Part shown: piece after piece, positions 26,583 to 34,700 of the stretch | Layout: each line of letters begins with the position of its first letter | Position numbering within the stretch: the stretch's first letter is position 1 | Source: Lachnospiraceae bacterium | GTDB lineage: Bacteria; Bacillota_A; Clostridia; Lachnospirales; Lachnospiraceae | Length of the DNA stretch: 64,000 nt | Direction of reading: 5' to 3' | Assembly: GCA_017416505.1 (NCBI GenBank) | Contig: JAFQCI010000076.1 | Coordinates: 62,001-126,000, forward strand | Program-made: the position numbers and the translations under genes | The notes under the pieces: generated by a model | Databases searched by the model: none | Told to the model about the DNA's origin: nothing | What the model saw: the letters and a program-made list of their open reading frames with translations, nothing else

Positions 26583-27983
26583 ATGTCAAATAAAAAAGTA
26601 GTAAAATATAAACGGCGGAGAACCCAAATCAATATTGGTCTGGCTATTTTTTCCGTCATCTTTATCTACATATTAATTCAGGTAATAAGGGCTTTGGGGA
26701 AAGAACAAAAATCTATCTATGAAGTGACAAGAAGTTCCATAGATAATAATATTACCTTGACAGCATTGGCAATCCGGGAAGAAAATGTTGTAACAACCAC
26801 AAATGCAGGATATATTTCATATTATATTAAAGATTTAAACCGTGCTTCTAAGTCTGATATTGTATATTCCATTGACCAGACAGGAGATGTAAGCAATAAA
26901 ATAACCACTGAAAATGATGGTACCATTACATTATCAAAAGAAGATTATTCCAGCATCCGAAATGAAATTTCCCTTTTCCAGATTGATTTTGATTTAAATG
27001 AGTATAACGACATTTATGATTTTAAATTAGACTTAGAAAATACCATTATGGAAATTTCAAACGAAAATGCTCTGGCAAATTTAGACCAGGATATCACATC
27101 CTCTGCCTCCGCCACCTTTCAGTTATTTCAAAATACTCAGGCTGGTATCGTAGCATTTTATGTAGATGGTTATGAATCTAAGACCCTTGAAACTTTAACG
27201 GCAGCGGATTTTGATGAAGAAAGTTATGAAAAAACAAGAATGACCTCCGGTGATTTGATTGCTGCTAATTCACCGGTATATAAGATAATTACCAGTGATG
27301 ACTGGCATTTGGTATGTGAAATCACAGAATCCCAACGCCAAAAATTAGAACAGCTTTCCAAAGTAAAATTATATATACCAAGAGATAAATCAACGGTCAT
27401 TGCAGATTTCTCTATTGTTGAACAAAACGGAATGATACTTGCTGATTTTCAAATGAATAAAAATATGGCACGTTTTGCCGATTGCAGATTTCTGGATATA
27501 GAAATTATTATGGAAGATTTTGAAGGATTGAAAATACCAAATACAGCCATTGTTAAAAAAGATTTTTATAAAGTTCCTGTATATTATTTAACACAAGGAG
27601 CCAATTCCAGTGACAGCCTGCAGTTTAACCGTCAGGCATGGGATGATGAGAATGGTGTTTATTTAGAACCTCAGGTAGTAGAATTACCAATTTACTATAT
27701 GGACTCTGAATATTGTTATATCAATCCTAATGATGTGCATCCAAATGATATATTAATTCGTGAAAACAGTACTCAGACCTTAAGAATTGGTGAATGCGTA
27801 TATGGCCAATTAGAAGGCGTATATTCTGTAAATAAAGGTTATGCCACATTTAAGAGAATCGTTATTTTAGACCAGAATACAGATTATGCTATCATTAAGG
27901 AAGGGGTAGACTACAGTATCGCTATGTATGACCATATTATTATAGATAGCACCACCATAGAAGAGAATGCCATTATTTACTAA
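26583..27983 (+). CDS. HlyD-like membrane-fusion family protein
   Basis: 466 residues with one N-terminal TM segment (INIGLAIFSVIFIYILIQVIRAL, about 17-39) and an extracytoplasmic region containing lipoyl/barrel-sandwich-like pieces (ALAIREENVVTTTNAGYISYYIKDLNR, about 62-88; GDLIAANSPVYKIITSDDWHLVCEI, about 222-246; EDFEGLKIPNTAIVKKDFYKVPVYYL, about 317-342). Such proteins are annotated as HlyD-family efflux adaptors, but no ABC or RND partner is encoded nearby. Its position next to sepF, also seen in related Clostridia, suggests a cell-division or envelope role. GAGGTGAG precedes ATG 26583. Confidence 0.7.
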   Translation: MSNKKVVKYKRRRTQINIGLAIFSVIFIYILIQVIRALGKEQKSIYEVTRSSIDNNITLTALAIREENVVTTTNAGYISYYIKDLNRASKSDIVYSIDQTGDVSNKITTENDGTITLSKEDYSSIRNEISLFQIDFDLNEYNDIYDFKLDLENTIMEISNENALANLDQDITSSASATFQLFQNTQAGIVAFYVDGYESKTLETLTAADFDEESYEKTRMTSGDLIAANSPVYKIITSDDWHLVCEITESQRQKLEQLSKVKLYIPRDKSTVIADFSIVEQNGMILADFQMNKNMARFADCRFLDIEIIMEDFEGLKIPNTAIVKKDFYKVPVYYLTQGANSSDSLQFNRQAWDDENGVYLEPQVVELPIYYMDSEYCYINPNDVHPNDILIRENSTQTLRIGECVYGQLEGVYSVNKGYATFKRIVILDQNTDYAIIKEGVDYSIAMYDHIIIDSTTIEENAIIY

Positions 27984-28037
27984 TATTAATACCAGCATTC
28001 GACCTAATAGCAAATGTCTGGTTGGAATTTAAACAAT

Positions 28038-28057
28038 AACAGTATTACCATACTGTT
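28038..28057 (+). terminator. hairpin after the HlyD-like gene
   Basis: AACAGTAT and ATACTGTT form a perfect 8-bp stem with a four-base loop, followed by an AT-rich stretch containing TTTT. A weak terminator is the simplest reading. Confidence 0.5.
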
Positions 28058-28073
28058 TAATGTAAATTTTCTC

Positions 28074-28102
28074 TTGACATTAACCATGAAATTGATGATA
28101 AT
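28074..28102 (+). promoter_or_regulatory. predicted sigma-A promoter for sepF-yggT
   Basis: TTGACA (28074-28079), 17-base spacer, GATAAT (28097-28102), about 95 bases upstream of sepF and after the hairpin that closes the preceding gene. Confidence 0.6.
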
Positions 28103-28197
28103 AATAATGTCAATATAGTGGACTAGTTATATCCATAACTCCATTATGAGATAAGAATTTAAATAATTTATGAATATAGATTGGAGATTCGATAATC

Positions 28198-28749
28198 ATG
28201 AGTAGTAAAAAACGATTAAGCAGTTTGTTGGATTATTTGAGCATAACTGATGACGATGACGACTATGAATATGAAGATGACGATTTATTCGATGATGACG
28301 AAGAGGAAGAAAGTCTTTCGAAATTTAAGAAACCATCATTTTTATCAAAGTCTAAAAAAGTAGAAGAAATAGAAGAAGAGGATGAAATTGATACAAAGAA
28401 ACCTCTATTTAAACAGCAAAAGAATAACAAAGTAGTATCACTAAAAAATAATAGTCGAGGTATGGAAGTGTACGTAATTAAACCACAGGAATTTAATGAA
28501 GCTCAAATTGTTACAGATTTTATGAAAGATGGAAAAACCATTGTCATTAATATGGAAGGTATTGAAGTATCCATTGCTCAAAGAATCGTTGATTTCATCG
28601 GTGGCGCATGTTATGCGTTAAACGGTTCTCTTCAGGCAGTGTCTGCCAATATTTTCATTGCTGCACCGGATAGTACTGAAGTATCCGGCGATTTAAGAGA
28701 AGAAATTTTAAATGAAAATATTTTATCACCGGATCTAGGTAAAAACTAA
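28198..28749 (+). CDS. sepF: cell division protein SepF
   Basis: Membrane-binding FtsZ partner that bundles FtsZ filaments at the septum. 183 residues: an N-terminal helix (KKRLSSLLDYLSI), a very acidic disordered linker (Asp/Glu runs at about 17-40), and the C-terminal SepF domain with VYVIKPQEFNEAQIVTDFMKDGKTIVINMEG (about 88-118), AQRIVDFIGGACYALNGSLQ and IFIAAP. GGAG precedes the ATG. yggT follows after one base and divIVA 0.36 kb later, the classical ylm-cluster arrangement with ylmD/E/H absent. Confidence 0.95.
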   Translation: MSSKKRLSSLLDYLSITDDDDDYEYEDDDLFDDDEEEESLSKFKKPSFLSKSKKVEEIEEEDEIDTKKPLFKQQKNNKVVSLKNNSRGMEVYVIKPQEFNEAQIVTDFMKDGKTIVINMEGIEVSIAQRIVDFIGGACYALNGSLQAVSANIFIAAPDSTEVSGDLREEILNENILSPDLGKN

Positions 28750-28750
28750 T

Positions 28751-29005
28751 ATGACATTTTCTTATTTATATAAGGTTTTGTATGTCTTTTTATCCTTTAT
28801 AGAAGGATTGGTTCTCCTTAATATGTTTTTCATTTTCTTGTTACCAAAAGGAAAAATAAGAAGCATATTAGAATGGGCTATTACTCCAATTTTAGTTCCG
28901 GTTCGATTTCTTATTCAAAGGTCTGTGATCCGGATGAATGGGGTTGATATTTCTTATATTATTACATATGTTATAATCTATTATCTTCGTATGCTAATAA
29001 AATAA
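28751..29005 (+). CDS. YggT-family membrane protein
   Basis: 84 residues with two hydrophobic segments and the family pattern LLNMFFIFLLPKGKIRSILEWAITPILVPVRFLIQR (about 21-56), ending in SYIITYVIIYYL. YggT proteins neighbour sepF in many Firmicutes and cyanobacteria and have been linked to division or osmotic tolerance. It starts one base after the sepF stop and is probably translationally coupled. Confidence 0.85.
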   Translation: MTFSYLYKVLYVFLSFIEGLVLLNMFFIFLLPKGKIRSILEWAITPILVPVRFLIQRSVIRMNGVDISYIITYVIIYYLRMLIK

Positions 29006-29031
29006 ATCTAAACGCCTTATGGGGCGGCAGT

Positions 29032-29065
29032 CATGTTTTCGATGACATTTTAATATCAAAACATG
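29032..29065. repeat. imperfect hairpin between yggT and divIVA
   Basis: CATGTTTTCGAT and TATCAAAACATG form an inverted repeat (eight outer pairs perfect, one bulge) in the 100-base leader of divIVA. It could be a terminator or leader structure; there is no clear T-run. Confidence 0.4.
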
Positions 29066-29107
29066 AATTTTGTCATAAACACTATTGAAGTTTTGGGAGG
29101 AAATATT

Positions 29108-30181
29108 ATGATGACAACAGCAGATTTGAAAAACAGAAATTTGAAGACTGGTATCGGTTATGAAAAAAAGGATGTTGATACTTTCTTAGAAGAAATTATT
29201 GAAAGCTATGAAGAACTATATCGTTCCAACATCGAATTAAATGACCGTGTAAACAGTTTAAATGAAGGTCTTCAACATTATAAAACCATTGAAGCATCCT
29301 TACAAAAAACTCTTATTTTAGCGGAAAGAACTGCAGAAGAAACAATAAATGAAGCAAAAGAAAAAGCAAAGCAAATTGAGGATGAAGCAAAAGGAAATAC
29401 TGGAAAAATCGCTCTTGAAGCAAAGAAAGAATTAGATGCTATTTTAGCAAAAACTACAGAATTAGTACAAAATTACAACGACTTAAAGGCAAAGATGAAA
29501 GCTGATTTATCAAATCAAATGATGGCTCTTGATAACAATCAGATTTCCTTCGACCCATCAAAATACAACACAAATATTTCTTTCACCGCTACTGAAACAC
29601 CAGTAACATCTACACCAGTTCAACCAGAGGTGAAAGCTGAACCTGTAAAACCTACTTTCGTTCAACCAGAAGTAAAAGTTGAACCTTTAGCTCCTACACC
29701 AGTTCAACCAGAAGTAAAGACTGAAACTTTCACTTCTGCACCAGTTCAACCGGAAGTAAAAGAAGAACCTGTAAAGACTGTAGAACCAGAAAATGTTGTT
29801 CCACAGCCTGCCGCTGCAAAATTCCTTAGAAATCAAACTCCAGAACCTCAAGTTGAAACAAAACCAGAACCTGTTATGGAAACAAAAGAGGAACCAAAAG
29901 CAGAAGAAAAATCCAGTGTATTTAATTTAAATCTAGGTGGAGGTATTGCTTCTACTGCTACAGAAGAAACAGAAGCACCTGCTGAAAAAGAAAATAAATT
30001 AGGTATTAACTTAGAATCTTCTTCATCTAATGATGATGCCAGCTATGATGACCCAGATGAAGATTCTTACGAATTTGAAGTAGAAGATTCTGCTTTCCGT
30101 TCAAAAAGAAATGCAAATGGTCAAATGTTAATTGGAAATGATGATGAAGAAAGCGGATTTGAATTTTTATCTGAGCTATAA
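29108..30181 (+). CDS. divIVA: DivIVA-domain protein with repetitive C-terminal linker
   Basis: Curvature-sensing coiled-coil protein of poles and septa. About 357 residues: the N-terminal DivIVA lipid-binding domain (TTADLKNRNLKTGIGYEKKDVDTFLEEIIESYEELY), a coiled coil to about 135, then a low-complexity Pro/Glu/Val/Lys segment in which PVQPEVK-type units recur four times (about 165-220), and an acidic tail. B. subtilis DivIVA is 164 residues, so the extension is long but of a kind seen in Clostridia. The frame is open from 29063; GGGAGG at 29096-29101 matches ATG 29108. Confidence 0.9.
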   Translation: MMTTADLKNRNLKTGIGYEKKDVDTFLEEIIESYEELYRSNIELNDRVNSLNEGLQHYKTIEASLQKTLILAERTAEETINEAKEKAKQIEDEAKGNTGKIALEAKKELDAILAKTTELVQNYNDLKAKMKADLSNQMMALDNNQISFDPSKYNTNISFTATETPVTSTPVQPEVKAEPVKPTFVQPEVKVEPLAPTPVQPEVKTETFTSAPVQPEVKEEPVKTVEPENVVPQPAAAKFLRNQTPEPQVETKPEPVMETKEEPKAEEKSSVFNLNLGGGIASTATEETEAPAEKENKLGINLESSSSNDDASYDDPDEDSYEFEVEDSAFRSKRNANGQMLIGNDDEESGFEFLSEL

Positions 30182-30204
30182 TTTGATTTTTTGGAGGTTT
30201 TTCA

Positions 30205-31275
30205 ATGAAAAGCATTACAGTGCATTATGAACAAAAACCTATATATGATATCGTAATTAGCGAAAGCTTTGATTCTTTGCTGGACGAGTTAAATAAATTA
30301 AATATCAAAGATAGACGGATATGTATTATTAGTGAAGATAATGTAGCAATGCATTATCTTCCTATAATTTCTAATATTTTAGAAGGAAACTGTGCCCAGT
30401 TAGAAACTTTTGTTTTCCCTGAAGGTGAGAAGAGTAAAAATCTTGACACAGTCAAACTAATCTATCAAAAGTTAATCGAATCCAAATTCGACCGCTCTGA
30501 TTTATTGATTGCATTAGGTGGAGGCGTTGTAGGTGATATTACCGGTTATGTTGCCGCCACTTATTTAAGAGGAATTGATTTTGTTCAAGTTCCTACCAGT
30601 TTATTGGCTCAGGTCGATAGCAGTATTGGTGGAAAAACAGGAGTAGACTTTGATTCCTATAAAAATATGGTTGGTGCATTTCATCAACCTAAACTGGTAT
30701 ATATTAATGTTACTACATTATTAACATTAAGTGACCGTCAGTTTAATTCCGGATTAGGCGAAATCATAAAACATGGACTAATCAAAGATGTTTCTTACTT
30801 TCAATGGATTATGGACAATAAAGCCGGTATTATGGTAAGAAATAATGATAATCTATTAGAAATGATTGAAAAAAGTTGTAATATCAAGAGAATGGTAGTA
30901 GAAAATGACCCGAAAGAAAAGGGTGAACGTGCTCTTTTGAATTTTGGACATACTTTTGGACATGCCATTGAAAAATTGATGAATTTTGAATTGTTACATG
31001 GTGAATGTGTTGCAATCGGCTGCATTTTAGCCAGTCATTTATCCCAAAAGAAAGGCTATCTTAACAATAACGATATCCAACAAATTGAAGAATTATTTCA
31101 CTTTTTCAATTTCCCAGCCTTTCCAAAACAATTAGATATTGATAGAATCATTGATGTTACAAAATCAGATAAGAAAATGGAAGCTGGAACCATTAAATTT
31201 ATTTTATTAAAGAATATTGGAGAAGCTTTTATTACAAAAGAACTTACAGATGAAGATTTAAAATCCATCTTTTAA
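30205..31275 (+). CDS. aroB: 3-dehydroquinate synthase
   Basis: NAD- and metal-dependent cyclisation of DAHP to 3-dehydroquinate, the second shikimate step. The 356-residue protein has FPEGEKSKNLDTV (about 73-85), ALGGGVVGDITGYVAATYLRGI (about 102-123), QVPTSLLAQVDSSIGGKTGVDF (about 127-148), GEIIKHGLI (about 189-197) and the zinc-ligand stretch LNFGHTFGHAIEK (about 246-258) with LLHGECVAIG. GGAGG precedes ATG 30205. No other aro gene is in the window, so it is separated from the rest of its pathway and grouped with lspA and rluD-type genes. Confidence 0.96.
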   Translation: MKSITVHYEQKPIYDIVISESFDSLLDELNKLNIKDRRICIISEDNVAMHYLPIISNILEGNCAQLETFVFPEGEKSKNLDTVKLIYQKLIESKFDRSDLLIALGGGVVGDITGYVAATYLRGIDFVQVPTSLLAQVDSSIGGKTGVDFDSYKNMVGAFHQPKLVYINVTTLLTLSDRQFNSGLGEIIKHGLIKDVSYFQWIMDNKAGIMVRNNDNLLEMIEKSCNIKRMVVENDPKEKGERALLNFGHTFGHAIEKLMNFELLHGECVAIGCILASHLSQKKGYLNNNDIQQIEELFHFFNFPAFPKQLDIDRIIDVTKSDKKMEAGTIKFILLKNIGEAFITKELTDEDLKSIF

Positions 31276-31298
31276 TTACTATGAAAGGCGTTCCGAAA

Positions 31299-31823
31299 AT
31301 GAAGAAAAATGTAATATATCAAATTATCTCTTATATTTTGATAGGCATTTTAATTTTTTTGGACCAATATACAAAACATTGGGCTGTTGTTCGATTAAAA
31401 GGCAACAGTCCAATTATAGTTATTGACAAAATATTAGAATTTTCCTATCTTGAAAATCGTGGTGCTGCATTTGGCAGCATGCAGGGAAAACAGACCTTTT
31501 TTATTATCTTAACTTTGATTCTATCTGTTTTTCTATTTTATATTTTATTTAAAGTACCAAAAACAAAATATTATTTACCATTAATATTTACTGATATTGT
31601 TTTAATTTCCGGTGCCCTTGGTAATTTTATCGACCGTGTTTCACAAAACTATGTAGTAGATTTTATATCCGCTGTTTTTATTGATTTTCCAATATTTAAT
31701 GTTGCAGATATTTATGTTGTATGCTCCATGATACTTGCCGTTATTTTATTGACCTTTTATTATAAAGATGAAGACCTTTCATTCCTTTCTCTAAAAAGAA
31801 AAAAGAACGATAAAAAAATTTAA
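31299..31823 (+). CDS. lspA: lipoprotein signal peptidase (signal peptidase II)
   Basis: Aspartyl protease that removes signal peptides from prolipoproteins after lipid modification. About 174 residues with four TM segments, the DQYTKHW motif (about 22-28), LENRGAAFG (about 50-58), and the two catalytic-aspartate regions GALGNFIDRV (about 106-115) and FPIFNVADIYV (about 131-141). ATG 31281 is also in frame, but AAAGG at 31285-31289 fits 31299. Confidence 0.95.
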   Translation: MKKNVIYQIISYILIGILIFLDQYTKHWAVVRLKGNSPIIVIDKILEFSYLENRGAAFGSMQGKQTFFIILTLILSVFLFYILFKVPKTKYYLPLIFTDIVLISGALGNFIDRVSQNYVVDFISAVFIDFPIFNVADIYVVCSMILAVILLTFYYKDEDLSFLSLKRKKNDKKI

Positions 31824-31850
31824 TCTGAATATATTAGTAGCATACAAATA

Positions 31851-31885
31851 GCCCCCTGGCTGCATTGTTAGGGGGCAATTTTTCA
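31851..31885 (+). terminator. rho-independent terminator after lspA
   Basis: GCCCCC (31851-31856) and GGGGGC (31871-31876) with a 14-base loop, followed by AATTTTT. A strong stem for this AT-rich genome. Confidence 0.8.
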
Positions 31886-31929
31886 AAATACATCTTAAAT
31901 AATCCAGTCTTAAGAAAGGATAAAATACT

Positions 31930-32844
31930 ATGGAAACGCACCATATTTCGATTACAGAAGATTATGAAGATATCCGTATTGACAAATACCTGGCTGAATT
32001 TTTTCCTGACTATTCCAGGTCGTATATCCAGCAGTTAATTAAAGATAATCTGGTAAAGGTTAACCATAATAATATTAAGTCAAGTTATCGATTGTCTATG
32101 GATGATATATTAGAAATATCCATTCCTGAACCTAAACTATTAGAAATTACACCTCAAAATCTGGATTTGGATATCATATACGAAGATGAAGACATTATTA
32201 TTATCAATAAACCGAAAGGGATGGTAGTACATCCAAGTGCCGGTCATTATGAAAATACTTTAGTAAATGGCTTACTATACCATTGCAAAGATTCCCTTTC
32301 GTCTATTAATGGAGTTCTAAGACCAGGTATTGTCCACCGAATTGATATGGATACCACCGGAGTATTAGTAGTCTGTAAAAATAATGTGTCCCATCAATTT
32401 ATCAGCGACCAGTTAAAAGTACATTCTATTACCAGAAAATATCATGCCATTGTATGTCATAATTTAGGGACGGATTCTGGAACCATTGAGGGCGCCATCG
32501 GAAGAAATCCTAATGACAGAAAAAAAATGGCTATCACACCAAATGGGAAGCCTGCAGTTACCCATTATACCGTGTTAGACCATTTAAATCACCAATATAA
32601 TTACGTTGAATGTATGTTAGAAACAGGTAGAACACACCAAATCCGAGTTCATATGGCAAGCATCCATCATCCCTTATTAGGGGATACCGTTTATGGTTCT
32701 GCAAAGAATGACTTGAAATTACAGGGACAAACATTACATGCCAAAGTCTTAGGCTTCATTCATCCCAGAACAAAAGAATATGTAGAATTTGAAGCTCCGT
32801 TACCGGAATATTTTCAACAACTATTAGGGAAATTAGGAAATTGA
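31930..32844 (+). CDS. RluA/RluD-family 23S rRNA pseudouridine synthase
   Basis: 304 residues: N-terminal S4 RNA-binding domain (IRIDKYLAEFFPDYSRSYIQQLIKDNLVKVN, about 16-46) followed by the synthase domain with INKPKGMVVHPSAGHYENTLVNGLLYH (about 94-120), PGIVHRIDMDTTGVLVVCKN (catalytic Asp in HRIDMDTTG, about 140) and LETGRTHQIRVHMASIHHPLLGDTVYG (about 234-260). It most resembles RluD/YlyB-type enzymes. AAAGGA lies nine bases before the ATG. lspA-rluD-type adjacency is widely conserved, though here a terminator lies between. Confidence 0.93.
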   Translation: METHHISITEDYEDIRIDKYLAEFFPDYSRSYIQQLIKDNLVKVNHNNIKSSYRLSMDDILEISIPEPKLLEITPQNLDLDIIYEDEDIIIINKPKGMVVHPSAGHYENTLVNGLLYHCKDSLSSINGVLRPGIVHRIDMDTTGVLVVCKNNVSHQFISDQLKVHSITRKYHAIVCHNLGTDSGTIEGAIGRNPNDRKKMAITPNGKPAVTHYTVLDHLNHQYNYVECMLETGRTHQIRVHMASIHHPLLGDTVYGSAKNDLKLQGQTLHAKVLGFIHPRTKEYVEFEAPLPEYFQQLLGKLGN

Positions 32845-33023
32845 TTTTCTTTTCCTTTTTCCCCTATATGGCTCATAATGTGTAACTTTATGGCGATAAT
32901 TTTCCATTTTGTCTATACAATTCTATTATTTTATGTTAATATATATATAATAGTTGAATCGTAAATACAAAGATTTATAAGTGATTTTGGAAAGTTACGA
33001 TGCTGAAACAAGGAGGTCATATT

Positions 33024-33632
33024 ATGGGTACAGATAAAATAATAACCATTGGCAGACAATATGGAAGCATGGGAAGACAAATTGGCAAAAAATTAGCTGA
33101 TGATTTAGGCATCCCTTATTATGATAAGGAAATTCTAAAAGAGGCAGCGAAAAAAAGTGGAATTTGTGAAGAGTTGTTCGAAAGCTTTGATGAGAAGCCT
33201 ACGAATAGTTTTCTTTATTCTTTGGTAATGGACCCTTATTCAATAGGATTTCACAATTCTTTTGATATGCCTTTAAATCATAAAGTATTTTTGGCATCCT
33301 TTGATGCTATTAAAGATATTGCAAACAAAGGACCTTGTGTTATTGTAGGAAGATGTGCAGATTATGCCTTATCCGAATATAGCAACTTATTATCCGTATT
33401 TATCTATGCTCAATTAGAACAACGTATTAAAACCGTAATGGAACGTAATGATATTCCAAAAGATAAAGCAAAAGACTTAATTACCAAAACGGATAAGCAA
33501 CGTGCAAGCTATTATAATTATTATTCTACAAAACGCTGGGGTGATTTAAAAAGCTATCATTTATGTGTAGATAGCGGAATGTTTGGCTTGGAAGGTTCTG
33601 TAGAAATTATAAAACATGCTTTGGAACTATAA
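33024..33632 (+). CDS. cytidylate kinase-like family protein
   Basis: About 202 residues related to Cmk-like nucleotide kinases (TIGRQYGSMGRQIGKKLADDLGIPYYDKEIL, about 8-38; VIVGRCADYAL; VFIYAQLEQRIKTVMERN; DKQRASYYNYYSTKRWGD). The P-loop is the variant GRQYGSMGR rather than GxxGSGKS, usual for this Clostridia family, whose substrate is not established. The frame is open to 33000, but AAGGAGG at 33009-33015 fits ATG 33024. It is the last gene of the first rightward run and is followed by a terminator. Confidence 0.85.
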   Translation: MGTDKIITIGRQYGSMGRQIGKKLADDLGIPYYDKEILKEAAKKSGICEELFESFDEKPTNSFLYSLVMDPYSIGFHNSFDMPLNHKVFLASFDAIKDIANKGPCVIVGRCADYALSEYSNLLSVFIYAQLEQRIKTVMERNDIPKDKAKDLITKTDKQRASYYNYYSTKRWGDLKSYHLCVDSGMFGLEGSVEIIKHALEL

Positions 33633-33656
33633 GTTTAATTCAAAGTATATAATAAA

Positions 33657-33692
33657 AATAAGAAACTCAAACTGCGGAGTTTCTTATTTTTT
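33657..33692 (+). terminator. rho-independent terminator after cytidylate kinase-like gene
   Basis: AATAAGAAACTC and GAGTTTCTTATT form a perfect 12-bp stem with an eight-base loop, followed by a T run to 33692. Confidence 0.85.
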
Positions 33693-33696
33693 CGCA

Positions 33697-33734
33697 CCAA
33701 CTATTCGTTAAACTTGCATTTTGCGAATAGTTGG
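33697..33734. repeat. inverted repeat CCAACTATTCG at edge of adhesin/sortase module
   Basis: CCAACTATTCG (33697-33707) and CGAATAGTTGG (33724-33734) are perfect 11-bp complements around a 16-base loop. It lies just after the preceding terminator and about 110 bases from the 3' end of the sortase gene. Confidence 0.55.
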
Positions 33735-33843
33735 ATATCTGCCCCACTATGAAAAAATCAGTGTTTATCCTTTATACCTTCATATTATCTATTCCCTTTA
33801 CTTTTTATAATTTTAAATATTACAATCCAATCGTAGCCAAACA

Positions 33844-34686
33844 TTATTTTTTCGCAGTGATAACCAAATATTCCGGATTTGTTTTTGTTGATTGATTGGT
33901 ACACGCCACTAAAACAATTTTATTTTCTTCCTGAACAAAATAATTCGAAATTTCTTGGGTATTTACCCTTTGTATATCTGTAACCAGAAATTCATAATCC
34001 ATATTCATATATTCAATAATAATGGTATCAGTAAGTTGTACTTTAGGAAGGCTTTGAAAAGAAAGATTCTCAACATAACTATTATGGCCATATATTATAT
34101 AAGTTCCTCCGGTGCTAAAATTCATATTATCATATGCCGTCACCAAATTAAACTTTTGCAAATATGCCTTTGTATTTTGATGATATACGGGTTTTTCCAG
34201 ATTTATGGAAGGTATCTTTAAAATACAATCCATATCCTGAAATGTATCGTTTTTGTTCGTATCTTGAAGCTTATGATTTTCTTCCGATTCCATAATGCCT
34301 TCCACCTGGACTTCTCGATTTTCTTCTTCTAAAATTGTTTTATTCGAAATTACATTATAAATTTCATTGCAAATTATATCTTTAGATTTCCAACTTATTT
34401 TTTCAGATATGCCCAAAAAGGTTGACTGTAATTCTATTATGTCTACTATATCTACTGATTCTAATGACGTTTTTACTAAATCAGTATTGTTTTCCATAGA
34501 ATTTATTTCTGATTGCAGAATTTCCGATTGCAAATATTGCTTTCTATATTGTTCCATATCCTGTTCTTCAACATCCATGGTATTCTCTAATTGATATAAT
34601 TTTACGGCTACTAATGCAAAGACACCTAAAATTAAGATAAACGCTACCACATATCCAGGTATTTCATTACTTTTTCTTATTTTCAT
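33844..34686 (-). CDS. sortase-family transpeptidase lacking the usual arginine
   Basis: 280 residues: N-terminal membrane anchor (VVAFILILGVFALVAVKLYQL, about 13-33), a long polar spacer rich in Ser/Glu/Asn (about 36-150), then a sortase domain from about 155 (LKIPSINLEKPVYHQN; STGGTYIIYGHNSY with His201; KIVLVACTNQS with Cys262). Known sortases have an essential Arg about 8-10 residues after the Cys; here the segment to the C-terminus contains no Arg, only Asn, Pro and Glu near that position. The overall shape suggests a class B/D-like enzyme, but the class is uncertain. It follows the adhesin gene after 14 bases on the same strand, so that protein is the likely substrate. Confidence 0.8.
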   Translation of the reverse strand: MKIRKSNEIPGYVVAFILILGVFALVAVKLYQLENTMDVEEQDMEQYRKQYLQSEILQSEINSMENNTDLVKTSLESVDIVDIIELQSTFLGISEKISWKSKDIICNEIYNVISNKTILEEENREVQVEGIMESEENHKLQDTNKNDTFQDMDCILKIPSINLEKPVYHQNTKAYLQKFNLVTAYDNMNFSTGGTYIIYGHNSYVENLSFQSLPKVQLTDTIIIEYMNMDYEFLVTDIQRVNTQEISNYFVQEENKIVLVACTNQSTKTNPEYLVITAKK

Positions 34687-34700
34687 TCCTTTTACCTATG

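Noticed and set aside
28255..28320. Acidic codon run in sepF as a possible repeat expansion
   Set aside because: It encodes a disordered Asp/Glu linker of a kind typical for SepF; the DNA units are not regular.
32914..32945. Possible dif site, since TTATGTTAATA resembles a XerD half-site
   Set aside because: The other arm (TATACAATTCT) does not match known XerC half-sites, and the region is simply AT-rich promoter DNA before the cytidylate-kinase-like gene.
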